From Roseibium album (lineage in GTDB: Bacteria; Pseudomonadota; Alphaproteobacteria; Rhizobiales; Stappiaceae): a stretch of 64,000 nucleotides of DNA. The stretch's first letter is position 1. Each line of letters opens with the position of its first letter. A program made the translations under genes and the position numbers. This document shows positions 8,695-16,543 of this stretch, piece by piece. The stretch lies in assembly GCF_001404515.1 (NCBI RefSeq), contig NZ_CXWE01000008.1, positions 62,001 through 126,000 on the forward strand, written 5' to 3'. The notes under the pieces were generated by a model that saw only the letters and a program-made list of their open reading frames with translations, was not told the DNA's origin and ran no database searches.

Positions 8695-9732
8695 TCAGGA
8701 CAGCTCTGGCAGGTTGTCCCTGATAAAAACATCAATGCCGATCCGTTCCTGTCCCTCGATGATCGGCACCCCGTCGCAGAGCGCTTTCAACACCCGTATC
8801 GCGCTGCGGATCTCATGACCCGGGTCCTGGGCGATCACCGCATCCATCACGCCGGAATTCAAGGCATCTCGCGTATAGGGCGTCAGTTCATGCCCTACAA
8901 AAACAAGACTGCCTGCTTGCGTGGGGGCGTTCAGTGCGGAAATGATTCCGCGATTTCCTGCGCCAATATTGTAGAGACCCGCAAGGTCGGCGTGTTCTTC
9001 CAGAAGTTTCCTGACAAGGTCGGCATTCCTTTTGTTGTCGTCCCGGCCTTCGCGAACCTTCAACATTTTGAGATGAGGGAAGCTGGAAGCAATGACCTCC
9101 TCGCAACCCGCGTAGCGTTCGGCATGGTCGCGCAATCCCAATGACCCTGCAATCAATCCGATCTTACCGGGACTTTCAGGGAGAAAGCGGCCGATCAACC
9201 GGCCGGCAGTACGACCTGCGGCCATGTTGTCGATGCCGACGAAGTGTTGGCGAGACGAAGCCGGATGGTCGGAAACAAGGGTCACCACCGGAACGCCACG
9301 ATCCTGAAGCCGGTCGATCGCCGCCCTGACTTCGGGAAAGGCCGGAGCGACGACCGCCACACCGTCACATACGGACCTGTCGAGGATCGCAAGCGTCCCG
9401 GCGACCCGATGGCCGTCGAATGCGTCGATCGGCTCAACATGCACCTGCATGCGATCACCGCTCATGGTTTGAGCATGGGACGCTGCCTCACGGGTCAGGT
9501 CTTCCATGAATGCGTTGGGTCCGTTGGGGATGAGAAAATGCAGCCTGTACACCCGTTTCTTGGCAAGACCGGCAGCAAAGACGTCAGGTTTGTAATTCAG
9601 ACTTTCAACCGCTTGTTCCACGCGCTCGATCGTCGCCTTGCGCACCCCCGGCCGGCCATTGAGTACCCTGTCAACCGTTGCCAGGCTGACACCGGCGGCA
9701 TTCGCCACGTCATGGATCGTCACGCGTTTCAT
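8695..9732 (-). CDS. LacI-family transcriptional regulator
   Basis: This 345-residue protein has the LacI helix-turn-helix at the N-terminus (VTIHDVANAAGVSLATVDRVLNG, in pieces KRVTIHDVANAAG and SLATVDRVLNGRPGV) followed by a periplasmic-binding-protein-like effector domain (about 60-340). The start used has AGAGGA close upstream; an ATG 15 bases earlier has none. LacI regulators usually sit beside the sugar transporter they control, but no sugar genes are near, so its target is unknown. The effector domain resembles that of the regulators for inositol- or ribose-type uptake only in general fold. Confidence 0.88.
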   Translation of the reverse strand: MKRVTIHDVANAAGVSLATVDRVLNGRPGVRKATIERVEQAVESLNYKPDVFAAGLAKKRVYRLHFLIPNGPNAFMEDLTREAASHAQTMSGDRMQVHVEPIDAFDGHRVAGTLAILDRSVCDGVAVVAPAFPEVRAAIDRLQDRGVPVVTLVSDHPASSRQHFVGIDNMAAGRTAGRLIGRFLPESPGKIGLIAGSLGLRDHAERYAGCEEVIASSFPHLKMLKVREGRDDNKRNADLVRKLLEEHADLAGLYNIGAGNRGIISALNAPTQAGSLVFVGHELTPYTRDALNSGVMDAVIAQDPGHEIRSAIRVLKALCDGVPIIEGQERIGIDVFIRDNLPELS

Positions 9733-9827
9733 TCGGTCCTCTCGCATTCAAGGCGAGTATACAAGCGAATGAGGAACGGTCATCAAAAAATGCTGCAACG
9801 CACTAATTCAAGGCGTAAGTGCATTCT

Positions 9828-11006
9828 TCATACAAACTGGCCGGCTGCATGACCGGACGACCAGGCCCATTGAAAATTGAAGCCACCCAGATGTCCCGTG
9901 ACATCAACAACCTCACCAATGAAAAAAAGTCCGGACACGCTGACACATTCAAAGGTCTTGGACGAAAGCTCCTTCGTATCCAACCCGCCAAGCGTCACCT
10001 CAGCCGTGCGATACCCTTCCGTGCCGACCGGCGTCAGTTGCCAGCGATTGAGCTGCTCTGACGCCCGGCGCAACACCTTGTCGGACTGATCCGCAAGCCG
10101 GCCTTTCAGTGAAAACGCGCTGGACAGTTCGTCGGCGAGCCGATTGGGAAGCCATTGGCCAAGCGCTGTCTTGAGATCCTGTTTCGGGCTGTCCTGCCGC
10201 GCACCCCGCAGTGTTTCGAAGACATCAGTCTCAGGAAGCAGATTGACCCAGATCGGTCTGCCCTCCTCCCAGAAAGACGAAATCTGGAGGATCGAGGGTC
10301 CAGACAGACCGCGGTGGGTGAACAGCAGACCTTCGCGAAAGGTCGTTTTGCCGAAAGAGACCGCTGCATCGAGCGAAACACCGGCAAGGCGTCCGCAGAG
10401 TTCCTTATTGGCATCGGAAAATGTCAGCGGCACCAGGGCCGCCCGTGGTGGAATGACCTTCAGTCCGAACTGTTTTGCAAGCTCATAGCCAAAACCTGTC
10501 GCTCCCATTTTCGGGATCGACGGCCCCCCTGTGGCGACGACAAGGGAATGCGACCTTAGCGGCCCTTTCGACGTTGCAACGGAAAACCGTTCGTCCGGTT
10601 TCTCAACCGCCTTGATATCCGTTTCAAGCTGCAGGGTCCCACCCGCAGCTTCCAGTTCGGTGAGCAGCATCCGGATGATGTCTTTCGCACTTTCATCGCA
10701 AAAGAGCTGGCCGAGCGTCTTTTCGTGCCAGGGGATGCGGTGCCTTTCGACAAGACCCAGAAAGTCGTGTTGTGTGTAGCGTTTCAGAGCCGAGACACAG
10801 AAGCGCGGGTTCTGCGACAGGAAATTTGCGGACGTACAGTGCAGATTGGTGAAATTGCAGCGTCCACCCCCGGAGATACGGATTTTTTCCGCCGGCCGTC
10901 TGGCGTGGTCGATGACCAGAACCTTGCGCCCGCGCTTTGCAGCTTCAATCGCACACATCAAACCGGCGGCGCCGCCACCGAGCACAAGTACATCCAGATC
11001 ACGCAT
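9828..11006 (-). CDS. HI0933/YhiN-family FAD-dependent oxidoreductase
   Basis: This 392-residue flavoprotein has an N-terminal dinucleotide site VLGGGAAGLMCAIEAAKRG, the family signature KIRISGGGRCNFTN at about residues 40-53, GLSGPSILQIS in the middle, and a C-terminal FAD-contacting segment (LFFIGEVVDVTGHLGG, then NFQWAWSSG). The family (HI0933, YhiN, BaiN) is widespread; its physiological substrate is largely unknown. The longest frame begins at 11120, but the Rossmann fold begins right after the start chosen. No strong Shine-Dalgarno is visible. It is a single gene. Confidence 0.85.
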   Translation of the reverse strand: MRDLDVLVLGGGAAGLMCAIEAAKRGRKVLVIDHARRPAEKIRISGGGRCNFTNLHCTSANFLSQNPRFCVSALKRYTQHDFLGLVERHRIPWHEKTLGQLFCDESAKDIIRMLLTELEAAGGTLQLETDIKAVEKPDERFSVATSKGPLRSHSLVVATGGPSIPKMGATGFGYELAKQFGLKVIPPRAALVPLTFSDANKELCGRLAGVSLDAAVSFGKTTFREGLLFTHRGLSGPSILQISSFWEEGRPIWVNLLPETDVFETLRGARQDSPKQDLKTALGQWLPNRLADELSSAFSLKGRLADQSDKVLRRASEQLNRWQLTPVGTEGYRTAEVTLGGLDTKELSSKTFECVSVSGLFFIGEVVDVTGHLGGFNFQWAWSSGHAAGQFV

Positions 11007-11217
11007 GGGCGCGCTTATAGCGGGTTTGGGAGATGGAGGTAAGGGACGATTTTTTGGCGTCACCTTGTGAAAACTCAAACGCAGATCCGGGGTCCACGCG
11101 CAGATCAAGACACCGGCCATGCAGAAAGATTCATGTTCAGCGCAGCGAAAAAACAGGGCAGTTGAGCTTCACAAGCCTCGATTCAAGGCCGCAGCGCCAA
11201 CATTGAGCTTACTCCAC

Positions 11218-11253
11218 AAAAAAACGGCCGGCGGTTCTTTCGAACCGCCGGCC
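11218..11253 (-). terminator. Strong terminator of the liv-type operon
   Basis: A perfect 11-bp stem GGCCGGCGGTT/AACCGCCGGCC (11226-11236 with 11243-11253) has a 6-base loop and is followed on the minus strand by seven T. It lies 31 bases after the binding-protein stop. Confidence 0.93.
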
Positions 11254-11284
11254 TGGCAAAATCTCTTCCATAAAAAGAAGAAAC

Positions 11285-12490
11285 TTATTGCATTTCGGTC
11301 ACGACCTCGAAGCCGTTGGAACCGACTTCGAACAGGGCATAGGTGCCCGGAACGTCGCCCTTGGCGTCGAAGTTGTGCTCACCTGCGGCGCCCTTGTAGT
11401 CGATGGCCTTGCCGGCTGCGATCAGTTCCTTGGCCTTCTTCCATTCACCTGGAAGGATAGCCTCACCTTCGCCATTGGAAACTTCCGTGACGGCTGCAGC
11501 AACATCTTCCTTCTTGCCACCGGCCTTTTCCACGGCCAGAGCCAGCAGGAAGGCTGCGTCATAGGAGGTGTTTGCGAAGATCGCATCCGGATCGCCACCG
11601 ACGCCCTTGAAAGCTTCGTTGAACTTGTCGAGGGATTCGGACTGTTCGCCGACCGGAGAAGACGACACGAAGTTGGACAGGTTTTCCGCGCCCAGTTCGT
11701 TGATCACGGCGTCGGACTTCATGCCGTCACCACCAACGAACTTGTCGAAGAAACCGTTCTCCAGCGCCTGACGCAGGATCGTCAGACCGGTTCCGTCACC
11801 ATAGTCGAAGATGACCAGAGTGTCGGCGCCGCCCTTGGCGAGCTCTGCCAGGTTGGAACGGTAGGAAGCCTTGCCTTCTTCATGCGCTGCAAACTGGGTG
11901 ATATCACCACCGAGTTCGTCGACATATTCAGCCTTGAACGCATTGGCGAGACCGGTGCCGTAGTCGTTGTTCAGATAGGCAACCGCGACCTTTCCGTATC
12001 CCATTTCCTTCATCGTACGCGCCAGGGCACGGCCCTGGAAATCGTCCGACGGGACGGTGCGGAACACGGTGCCCTTGTCTTCCAGTCCGGAGATTTCCGG
12101 AGACGTTCCGGACGGAGTGATCAACGTGATACCCGCCGGGATGGTCACCGAACCGGCTGCTGCCAGAACCGCGCCGGAGCAATGCGGACCGACAAGACCG
12201 ACAACACCTTCGATGTTGACTGCCTTGGTCGCGGCATCCGTACCGCCTTGCGGGTTGCAGGCACTGTCGCCGACAACGCCAACCAGTTTTTCGCCGTCGC
12301 CGATACCACCCTGCTCATTGACCTGTTGAACGGCCAGCTGGGCCGCATCGATCATGGCAGGAGCCATGGCAGCGATCGGGCCGGAAACGCCGCCGATCAG
12401 ACCGATCTTGACGTCGGCCTGTGCGGGAACGGACGCGAGAGCTGTTGCAGCCATCATGCCTGCGGCAAGTGCAAAAAGTTTGGTTTTCAT
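11285..12490 (-). CDS. Branched-chain amino acid-type ABC transporter substrate-binding protein
   Basis: This 401-residue periplasmic binding protein of the LivJ type has a Sec signal peptide (MKTKLFALAAGM, cleavage after AQA at about residue 25). The mature start DVKIGLIGGVSGPIAAMAP and the AVQQVNEQGGI motif are typical, and it has a pair of cysteines (CNPQGG, PHCSGAV). An excellent AGGAGGT precedes the ATG. It is the last gene of the transporter operon, 93 bases after livM, with a hairpin in the gap, and is followed by a strong terminator. The ligand is probably a branched-chain or other aliphatic amino acid but cannot be fixed from sequence. Confidence 0.88.
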   Translation of the reverse strand: MKTKLFALAAGMMAATALASVPAQADVKIGLIGGVSGPIAAMAPAMIDAAQLAVQQVNEQGGIGDGEKLVGVVGDSACNPQGGTDAATKAVNIEGVVGLVGPHCSGAVLAAAGSVTIPAGITLITPSGTSPEISGLEDKGTVFRTVPSDDFQGRALARTMKEMGYGKVAVAYLNNDYGTGLANAFKAEYVDELGGDITQFAAHEEGKASYRSNLAELAKGGADTLVIFDYGDGTGLTILRQALENGFFDKFVGGDGMKSDAVINELGAENLSNFVSSSPVGEQSESLDKFNEAFKGVGGDPDAIFANTSYDAAFLLALAVEKAGGKKEDVAAAVTEVSNGEGEAILPGEWKKAKELIAAGKAIDYKGAAGEHNFDAKGDVPGTYALFEVGSNGFEVVTEMQ

Positions 12491-12544
12491 ATGAGTACCT
12501 CCTCAATTATCCGGTCTTCGCCGGGTCTTTAGGAATTTCGGCTC

Positions 12545-12567
12545 CCACGCTTTGCAAAGGCGCGTGG
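12545..12567 (-). promoter_or_regulatory. Intercistronic hairpin before the binding-protein gene
   Basis: CCACGC/GCGTGG arms (6 bp) enclose the palindromic CTTTGCAAAG. There is no T run, so it is not a terminator. Such hairpins in transporter operons may set 5' ends and stabilise the downstream message, which would suit the higher demand for binding protein. This role is inferred. Confidence 0.4.
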
Positions 12568-12583
12568 ACCCCGGGGAGCGGGC

Positions 12584-13549
12584 CTAATGCCGGTCCGCCC
12601 CGGATTTCGTCGACCGCTGGTCTCCCCTCAAAGGCTCGGGGAGCAGTCCTTCCGGTCTGAACCGCAGCACAAGCTGCAGCATGAGACCAATCAGGAACAA
12701 GCGGAGGTATTTTGCTTGTACCGCATATTCATGCGGAAGACGGTCGGTTGCAATCTCTGAAACGGACCAAATGATCCAAACAACAGCAGCTCCGAGAATC
12801 GCGCCGCGATTGTTACCCGATCCGCCAAGGATGAGCATGATCCAGATCAGGAACGTTGCCACCATCGGATCGATCGCCTCAGGCGTGATCGATCTGTTGA
12901 AATGGGCAAACATTGCGCCACCGAGTCCCATCAGTGCGGCACCGAAAATGAATGCTTCCAGCCGCCGGAACTCCACGTTCTTGCCCATGGCCCTGGCGGC
13001 ATCCTCATCGTCGCGGATGGCGCGCATCATACGGCCCCATGGTGCGTTGAACTGCCGCTCGACGAGGACATAAGCAACAATCAGAACCGCCAGAACGATG
13101 ATCAGATAGGCGATTTGCGATTCCATGTAGCCCATATCACCAGCCGGCCGGGGAATGCCGGATATGCCGCGCGCTCCATTGGTGAGCACGGGCTCGGACT
13201 TGATCACCAGTCGAATAATCTCGGCGATCCCGATGGTGGCGATTGCAAGGTAGTCGGACCGGAAACGCAGGCAGATCTTTCCGATCGGCCAGGCAACAAG
13301 CCCAGCCGCCAGCATCGCTCCGATCCAGCCGATGACAAAATGCAGGTCAAAGCCGCCAATGCGGCCATCGGCAGGCGCCGTCGATATGATCGCGGACGTA
13401 TACGCGCCGACCGCGAAGAAACCGGCGATACCCGCGTTGAACAGCCCGGCGAAGCCCCACTGGATGTTGAGCCCAAGCGCCAGCAACGCATAGATGCATA
13501 TGAAGATCGCCATGAAGAGGGCGTAGTTGACAAGACCCGCAAATTCCAT
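12584..13549 (-). CDS. livM: Branched-chain amino acid ABC transporter permease LivM
   Basis: This 321-residue LivM-type permease has many hydrophobic helices starting at residue 8 (ALFMAIFICIYALLALGLNI), the motif GFAGLFNAGIAGFFAVGAY, and the family segment RFRSDYLAIATIGIAEIIRL around residue 110. GGSGNNRGAILGAAVVW near residue 245 is the conserved loop. It pairs with LivH to form the membrane channel. GGAGGG precedes the ATG. It follows livH by 15 bases. Confidence 0.9.
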   Translation of the reverse strand: MEFAGLVNYALFMAIFICIYALLALGLNIQWGFAGLFNAGIAGFFAVGAYTSAIISTAPADGRIGGFDLHFVIGWIGAMLAAGLVAWPIGKICLRFRSDYLAIATIGIAEIIRLVIKSEPVLTNGARGISGIPRPAGDMGYMESQIAYLIIVLAVLIVAYVLVERQFNAPWGRMMRAIRDDEDAARAMGKNVEFRRLEAFIFGAALMGLGGAMFAHFNRSITPEAIDPMVATFLIWIMLILGGSGNNRGAILGAAVVWIIWSVSEIATDRLPHEYAVQAKYLRLFLIGLMLQLVLRFRPEGLLPEPLRGDQRSTKSGADRH

Positions 13550-13564
13550 CTTGCATCCCTCCCC

Positions 13565-14437
13565 TTACAGAACCTTGCCCTTGAGCAGCCCGGTCGGGCG
13601 CACAAGCAGCATGAACAGCAAAATGGCGAACGCCATCGCAGCCTTGTATTCACTCGGGATGACAAGAACCGAGAGTTCTTCAGCGATCCCCACGATCAGA
13701 CCGCCGAGCACGGCCCCCTCAACCCTTCCGACGCCGCCAAGAATGGCCGCGGCGAACATCGGCAGCAGCATGTGCCAGCCCATCATGGCTTTCAGTTCCG
13801 TATTGATGCCGAGAAAGAAACCGGACGCCGCGCAGAGGCCGCCGGCAATCACCCATGTCAGCATGACAACCTTCTTGTTGTCGATACCGGAAAGCAGCGC
13901 CAGGTTCGGGTTGTCGGACATGGCACGCATCGCCTTGCCCCATTTGGATCGCGTCAGGAAGAGCTGCAAAACACCCACCAGGACCACCATCGCCAGGAGC
14001 GTATAGATCTCGCGGTCACGAATGCGGATACCGAAATAATCCTCAGGACGGACAATGCCGCGCGAATAGGTCTGGGTATCGACACCCCAAACGACCTGAA
14101 CCACCGCCCGGATCATCAGCGCGATGCCAAGCGAGGCCATCACGGTCACGATCTTGGGACGCTCGCGCAAGTGCTCGTAAAAGACCTTGTCGATGCCGAC
14201 CGCAACGGCGGCAGTGCCGAGAACGGCGATCGGAAGCGCAACATAGGGTGACACACCCATGCCCGTGACCGCCGCCAGCGCGATAAAGGCTCCAAGGGTC
14301 GCCAGATCACCATGCGCCAGATGTGCGTAGCGCAGGATTGCGAAAATCAGCGTGATGCCGACGGCACCGAGCGCATAGATCGAACCGAGAACAATGCCCG
14401 GCACAACGTAGAAATTGACAAGTTCGAACAGGTCCAT
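13565..14437 (-). CDS. livH: Branched-chain amino acid ABC transporter permease LivH
   Basis: This permease of about 290 residues has the LivH signatures GSIYALGAVGITLIFAILRY, AHLAHGDLATLGAF and a C-terminal LLFMLLVRPTGLLKGKVL. Two starts are possible: a GTG at 14446 overlapping the livF stop (GTGA), and this ATG nine bases later, which has GGTGGG at a better distance. I chose the ATG; the difference is three residues. It sits between livF and livM in the operon. Confidence 0.9.
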   Translation of the reverse strand: MDLFELVNFYVVPGIVLGSIYALGAVGITLIFAILRYAHLAHGDLATLGAFIALAAVTGMGVSPYVALPIAVLGTAAVAVGIDKVFYEHLRERPKIVTVMASLGIALMIRAVVQVVWGVDTQTYSRGIVRPEDYFGIRIRDREIYTLLAMVVLVGVLQLFLTRSKWGKAMRAMSDNPNLALLSGIDNKKVVMLTWVIAGGLCAASGFFLGINTELKAMMGWHMLLPMFAAAILGGVGRVEGAVLGGLIVGIAEELSVLVIPSEYKAAMAFAILLFMLLVRPTGLLKGKVL

Positions 14438-14442
14438 ACCGA

Positions 14443-15150
14443 TCACCCACCCAGAAACATTTCGGCGACTTCACGGTCAGCCAGAAGGTCCGCACCAGTG
14501 CCTTCGTGACGGTTCTTGCCTGCCGCCAGCACATACCCTCTGTCAGCAAAGGCCAGCGCCTGTTTGGCATGTTGTTCGACAAGAAGAATGGCAACGCCCG
14601 TGTCGCGCACATCACGGCAGATCTGGAAAATCTGCTCCATGTATTTCGGCGACAGACCGGCTGTCGGTTCGTCCAGCAGGAGAAGCTTGGGATCGAGCAT
14701 CAATGCCCGCCCCATGGCGACCATCTGGCGCTGTCCGCCGGACAGACTGCCTGCCATGGTCTTGCGTCGTTCCTTGAGATCCGGAAACAGCGTGTAGACC
14801 CGGTCATAGGCTGCCGACAAATCGCCAGTCTTCAGGAAACCGCCCATTTCGAGGTTCTCGTGAATAGACATTTCCCGGAAGATATTGTCGACCTGAGGCA
14901 CGTAACAAATCCCGCGCTGAACGATGCGGTTCGGTACCCAGCCAGTGATGTCATCCTCGTCAAACAGCATCTTGCCGCCGCGGATTGTAAGAAGACCGAA
15001 AACCGACTTCATCGCCGTTGATTTCCCGGCACCGTTCGGACCGACAATCACGACAATCTCGTCCTGGGCCACGGTCAACGACACGTCCTGGAGAATGTCG
15101 GCTTCGCCGTATCCACCCGTCAGGTTCTCCATCGAAAGAAGCGCACTCAT
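14443..15150 (-). CDS. livF: Branched-chain amino acid ABC transporter ATPase LivF
   Basis: This 235-residue ABC ATPase has Walker A GPNGAGKS at about residues 37-44, the signature LSGGQRQ at about 138 and Walker B LLLLDEPTAGLSP. The family-specific LivF ending (LLADREVAEMFLGG) is present. It overlaps livG by four bases (ATGA), indicating coupling. It pairs with LivG as the motor of the importer. Confidence 0.92.
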   Translation of the reverse strand: MSALLSMENLTGGYGEADILQDVSLTVAQDEIVVIVGPNGAGKSTAMKSVFGLLTIRGGKMLFDEDDITGWVPNRIVQRGICYVPQVDNIFREMSIHENLEMGGFLKTGDLSAAYDRVYTLFPDLKERRKTMAGSLSGGQRQMVAMGRALMLDPKLLLLDEPTAGLSPKYMEQIFQICRDVRDTGVAILLVEQHAKQALAFADRGYVLAAGKNRHEGTGADLLADREVAEMFLGG

Positions 15151-15917
15151 GCTGCATCTCCCGTTGTCTCGCCGAGATAGGCTTCAAGCACCTGCGGATC
15201 GGAGCGGACTGCCTGGAAATCGCCTTCGATCAGCACCTTGCCTTCCGCCATACAAACGACCGGATCGCAAAGCTTTTCGATCATCTCCATGTCGTGTTCG
15301 ATCAAGATAAAGGTGTAGCCGCGTTCCTTGTTGAGAATCTCGATCTTGGTTTCGAGTTTTCGCAACAATGTCCGGTTCACACCGGCGGCCGGTTCGTCCA
15401 GCAGTACCAGTCTGGCGTCGGTCATCATCGTCCGGCCGAGCTCGAGAAGCTTCTTCTGACCTCCGGAAAGATTGCCGGCGCGCTCGTGGGCGACATGCGT
15501 CAATTCCAGAAACTCGAGCGTCTCGTAAGCCTTGCTCTCCACGTCTCTTTCCGTGGACCTGACGCGGCTCCAGGCAACCCAGTTGGCAAACAGACTTTCA
15601 CCTGGTTGCGAGGGCGGCACCATCATCAGGTTTTCCAGCGCGGTCAGCTTGTGAAACTCGTGCGGGATCTGGAACGTACGGACGAGACCCTTGTGAAACA
15701 GCTGATGACTGGCAAGGCCCGTCACGTCCTCACCCAGAAAACGAATGGCGCCGCTCGTTGGCGTCAAAGCCCCTGCAATCAGGTTGAAGAGCGTTGTTTT
15801 CCCTGCCCCGTTGGGCCCAATCAAGCCAGTTATACTGTTTTCTTCGACGCGGAACGTGCAGCCGTTGACTGCCCGGAACCCCCCAAAATCCATTTCGAGC
15901 TGATCAAGCTCAAGCAT
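15147..15917 (-). CDS. livG: Branched-chain amino acid ABC transporter ATPase LivG
   Basis: This 256-residue ABC ATPase is the first gene of the operon. Walker A is GPNGAGKTT at about residue 37, the signature LSGGQKK at about 155 and Walker B LVLLDEPAAGVN. The LivG ending with EAYLGE is present. GAGGAG precedes the ATG. A short palindrome lies 78 bases upstream. The operon reads G-F-H-M-binding protein, whereas many liv operons begin with the binding protein. Confidence 0.92.
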   Translation of the reverse strand: MLELDQLEMDFGGFRAVNGCTFRVEENSITGLIGPNGAGKTTLFNLIAGALTPTSGAIRFLGEDVTGLASHQLFHKGLVRTFQIPHEFHKLTALENLMMVPPSQPGESLFANWVAWSRVRSTERDVESKAYETLEFLELTHVAHERAGNLSGGQKKLLELGRTMMTDARLVLLDEPAAGVNRTLLRKLETKIEILNKERGYTFILIEHDMEMIEKLCDPVVCMAEGKVLIEGDFQAVRSDPQVLEAYLGETTGDAA

Positions 15918-16543
15918 TCATGCTCCTCGCCGCCCCCCAAGCGGTCTTTCTTATTGCGTTTTGGCCGTGCCCCGCCTTTTTAGACTTGTAGAAGCAGACA
16001 TTTGATGTCTGTCCCTCACGGCATCCTGACCTTCTAACTTTATTGGCAGAGCAATCAACCGATAATCACCCGCTTCCACCGCAGAAAGGGCAAGATTTTC
16101 CAGAATTCGCCGATCACGGAAACATCCAGTTCCCGACATAGGCAATTTTCCTGAGGAATTGCTGCGGCCAAGGCCTGCAGTGAGCGCAAGTATTCTGCGG
16201 AAAGTACCAGGCAATGTGCCGAGCATGAGAGAATCTTGACGGTGTTGGTCGCGTTTAGTTGAAAGGCCTGTCGAATGACTTGAATCCGACAGCAACATCT
16301 ACGTATAAATTACAATACACCTTTCACTTATCCTCAAAGAATTCAATTTGAAACAATATAATAAATACTGCCGCAGGAATTCTTGACTAGAGTTCGGTGA
16401 GACTAATGCCATGTTGCACCGGCTCCTTGCGCGAGACAAAAACCGATCGCAAGCCTGCCGACATCAGAGCCTGACAAAGGCCGTGACCAAACTTGGAGGG
16501 GAAACTGTCGAGCCGATCAGAATTGTCATTGGACATCGACGAC
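15918..16543. other. Divergent intergenic region between livG and the GGDEF-EAL gene
   Basis: No supported gene is present. The minus-strand frame at 15951-16298 has no recognisable domain or good start and is treated as chance. The 3' half is AT-rich around 16300-16385, as expected for promoters. The palindrome at 15995-16011 is listed separately. Confidence 0.5.
15995..16011. promoter_or_regulatory. Palindrome upstream of the liv-type operon
   Basis: Perfect 7-bp inverted repeat CAGACAT-TTG-ATGTCTG, 78 bases before the livG start. Its size and position suit an operator for the transporter operon. The regulator is not known. Confidence 0.4.

Noticed and set aside
15951..16298. 115-codon minus-strand frame before livG
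   Set aside because: Low-information sequence without domain; starts in a region that looks like promoters.
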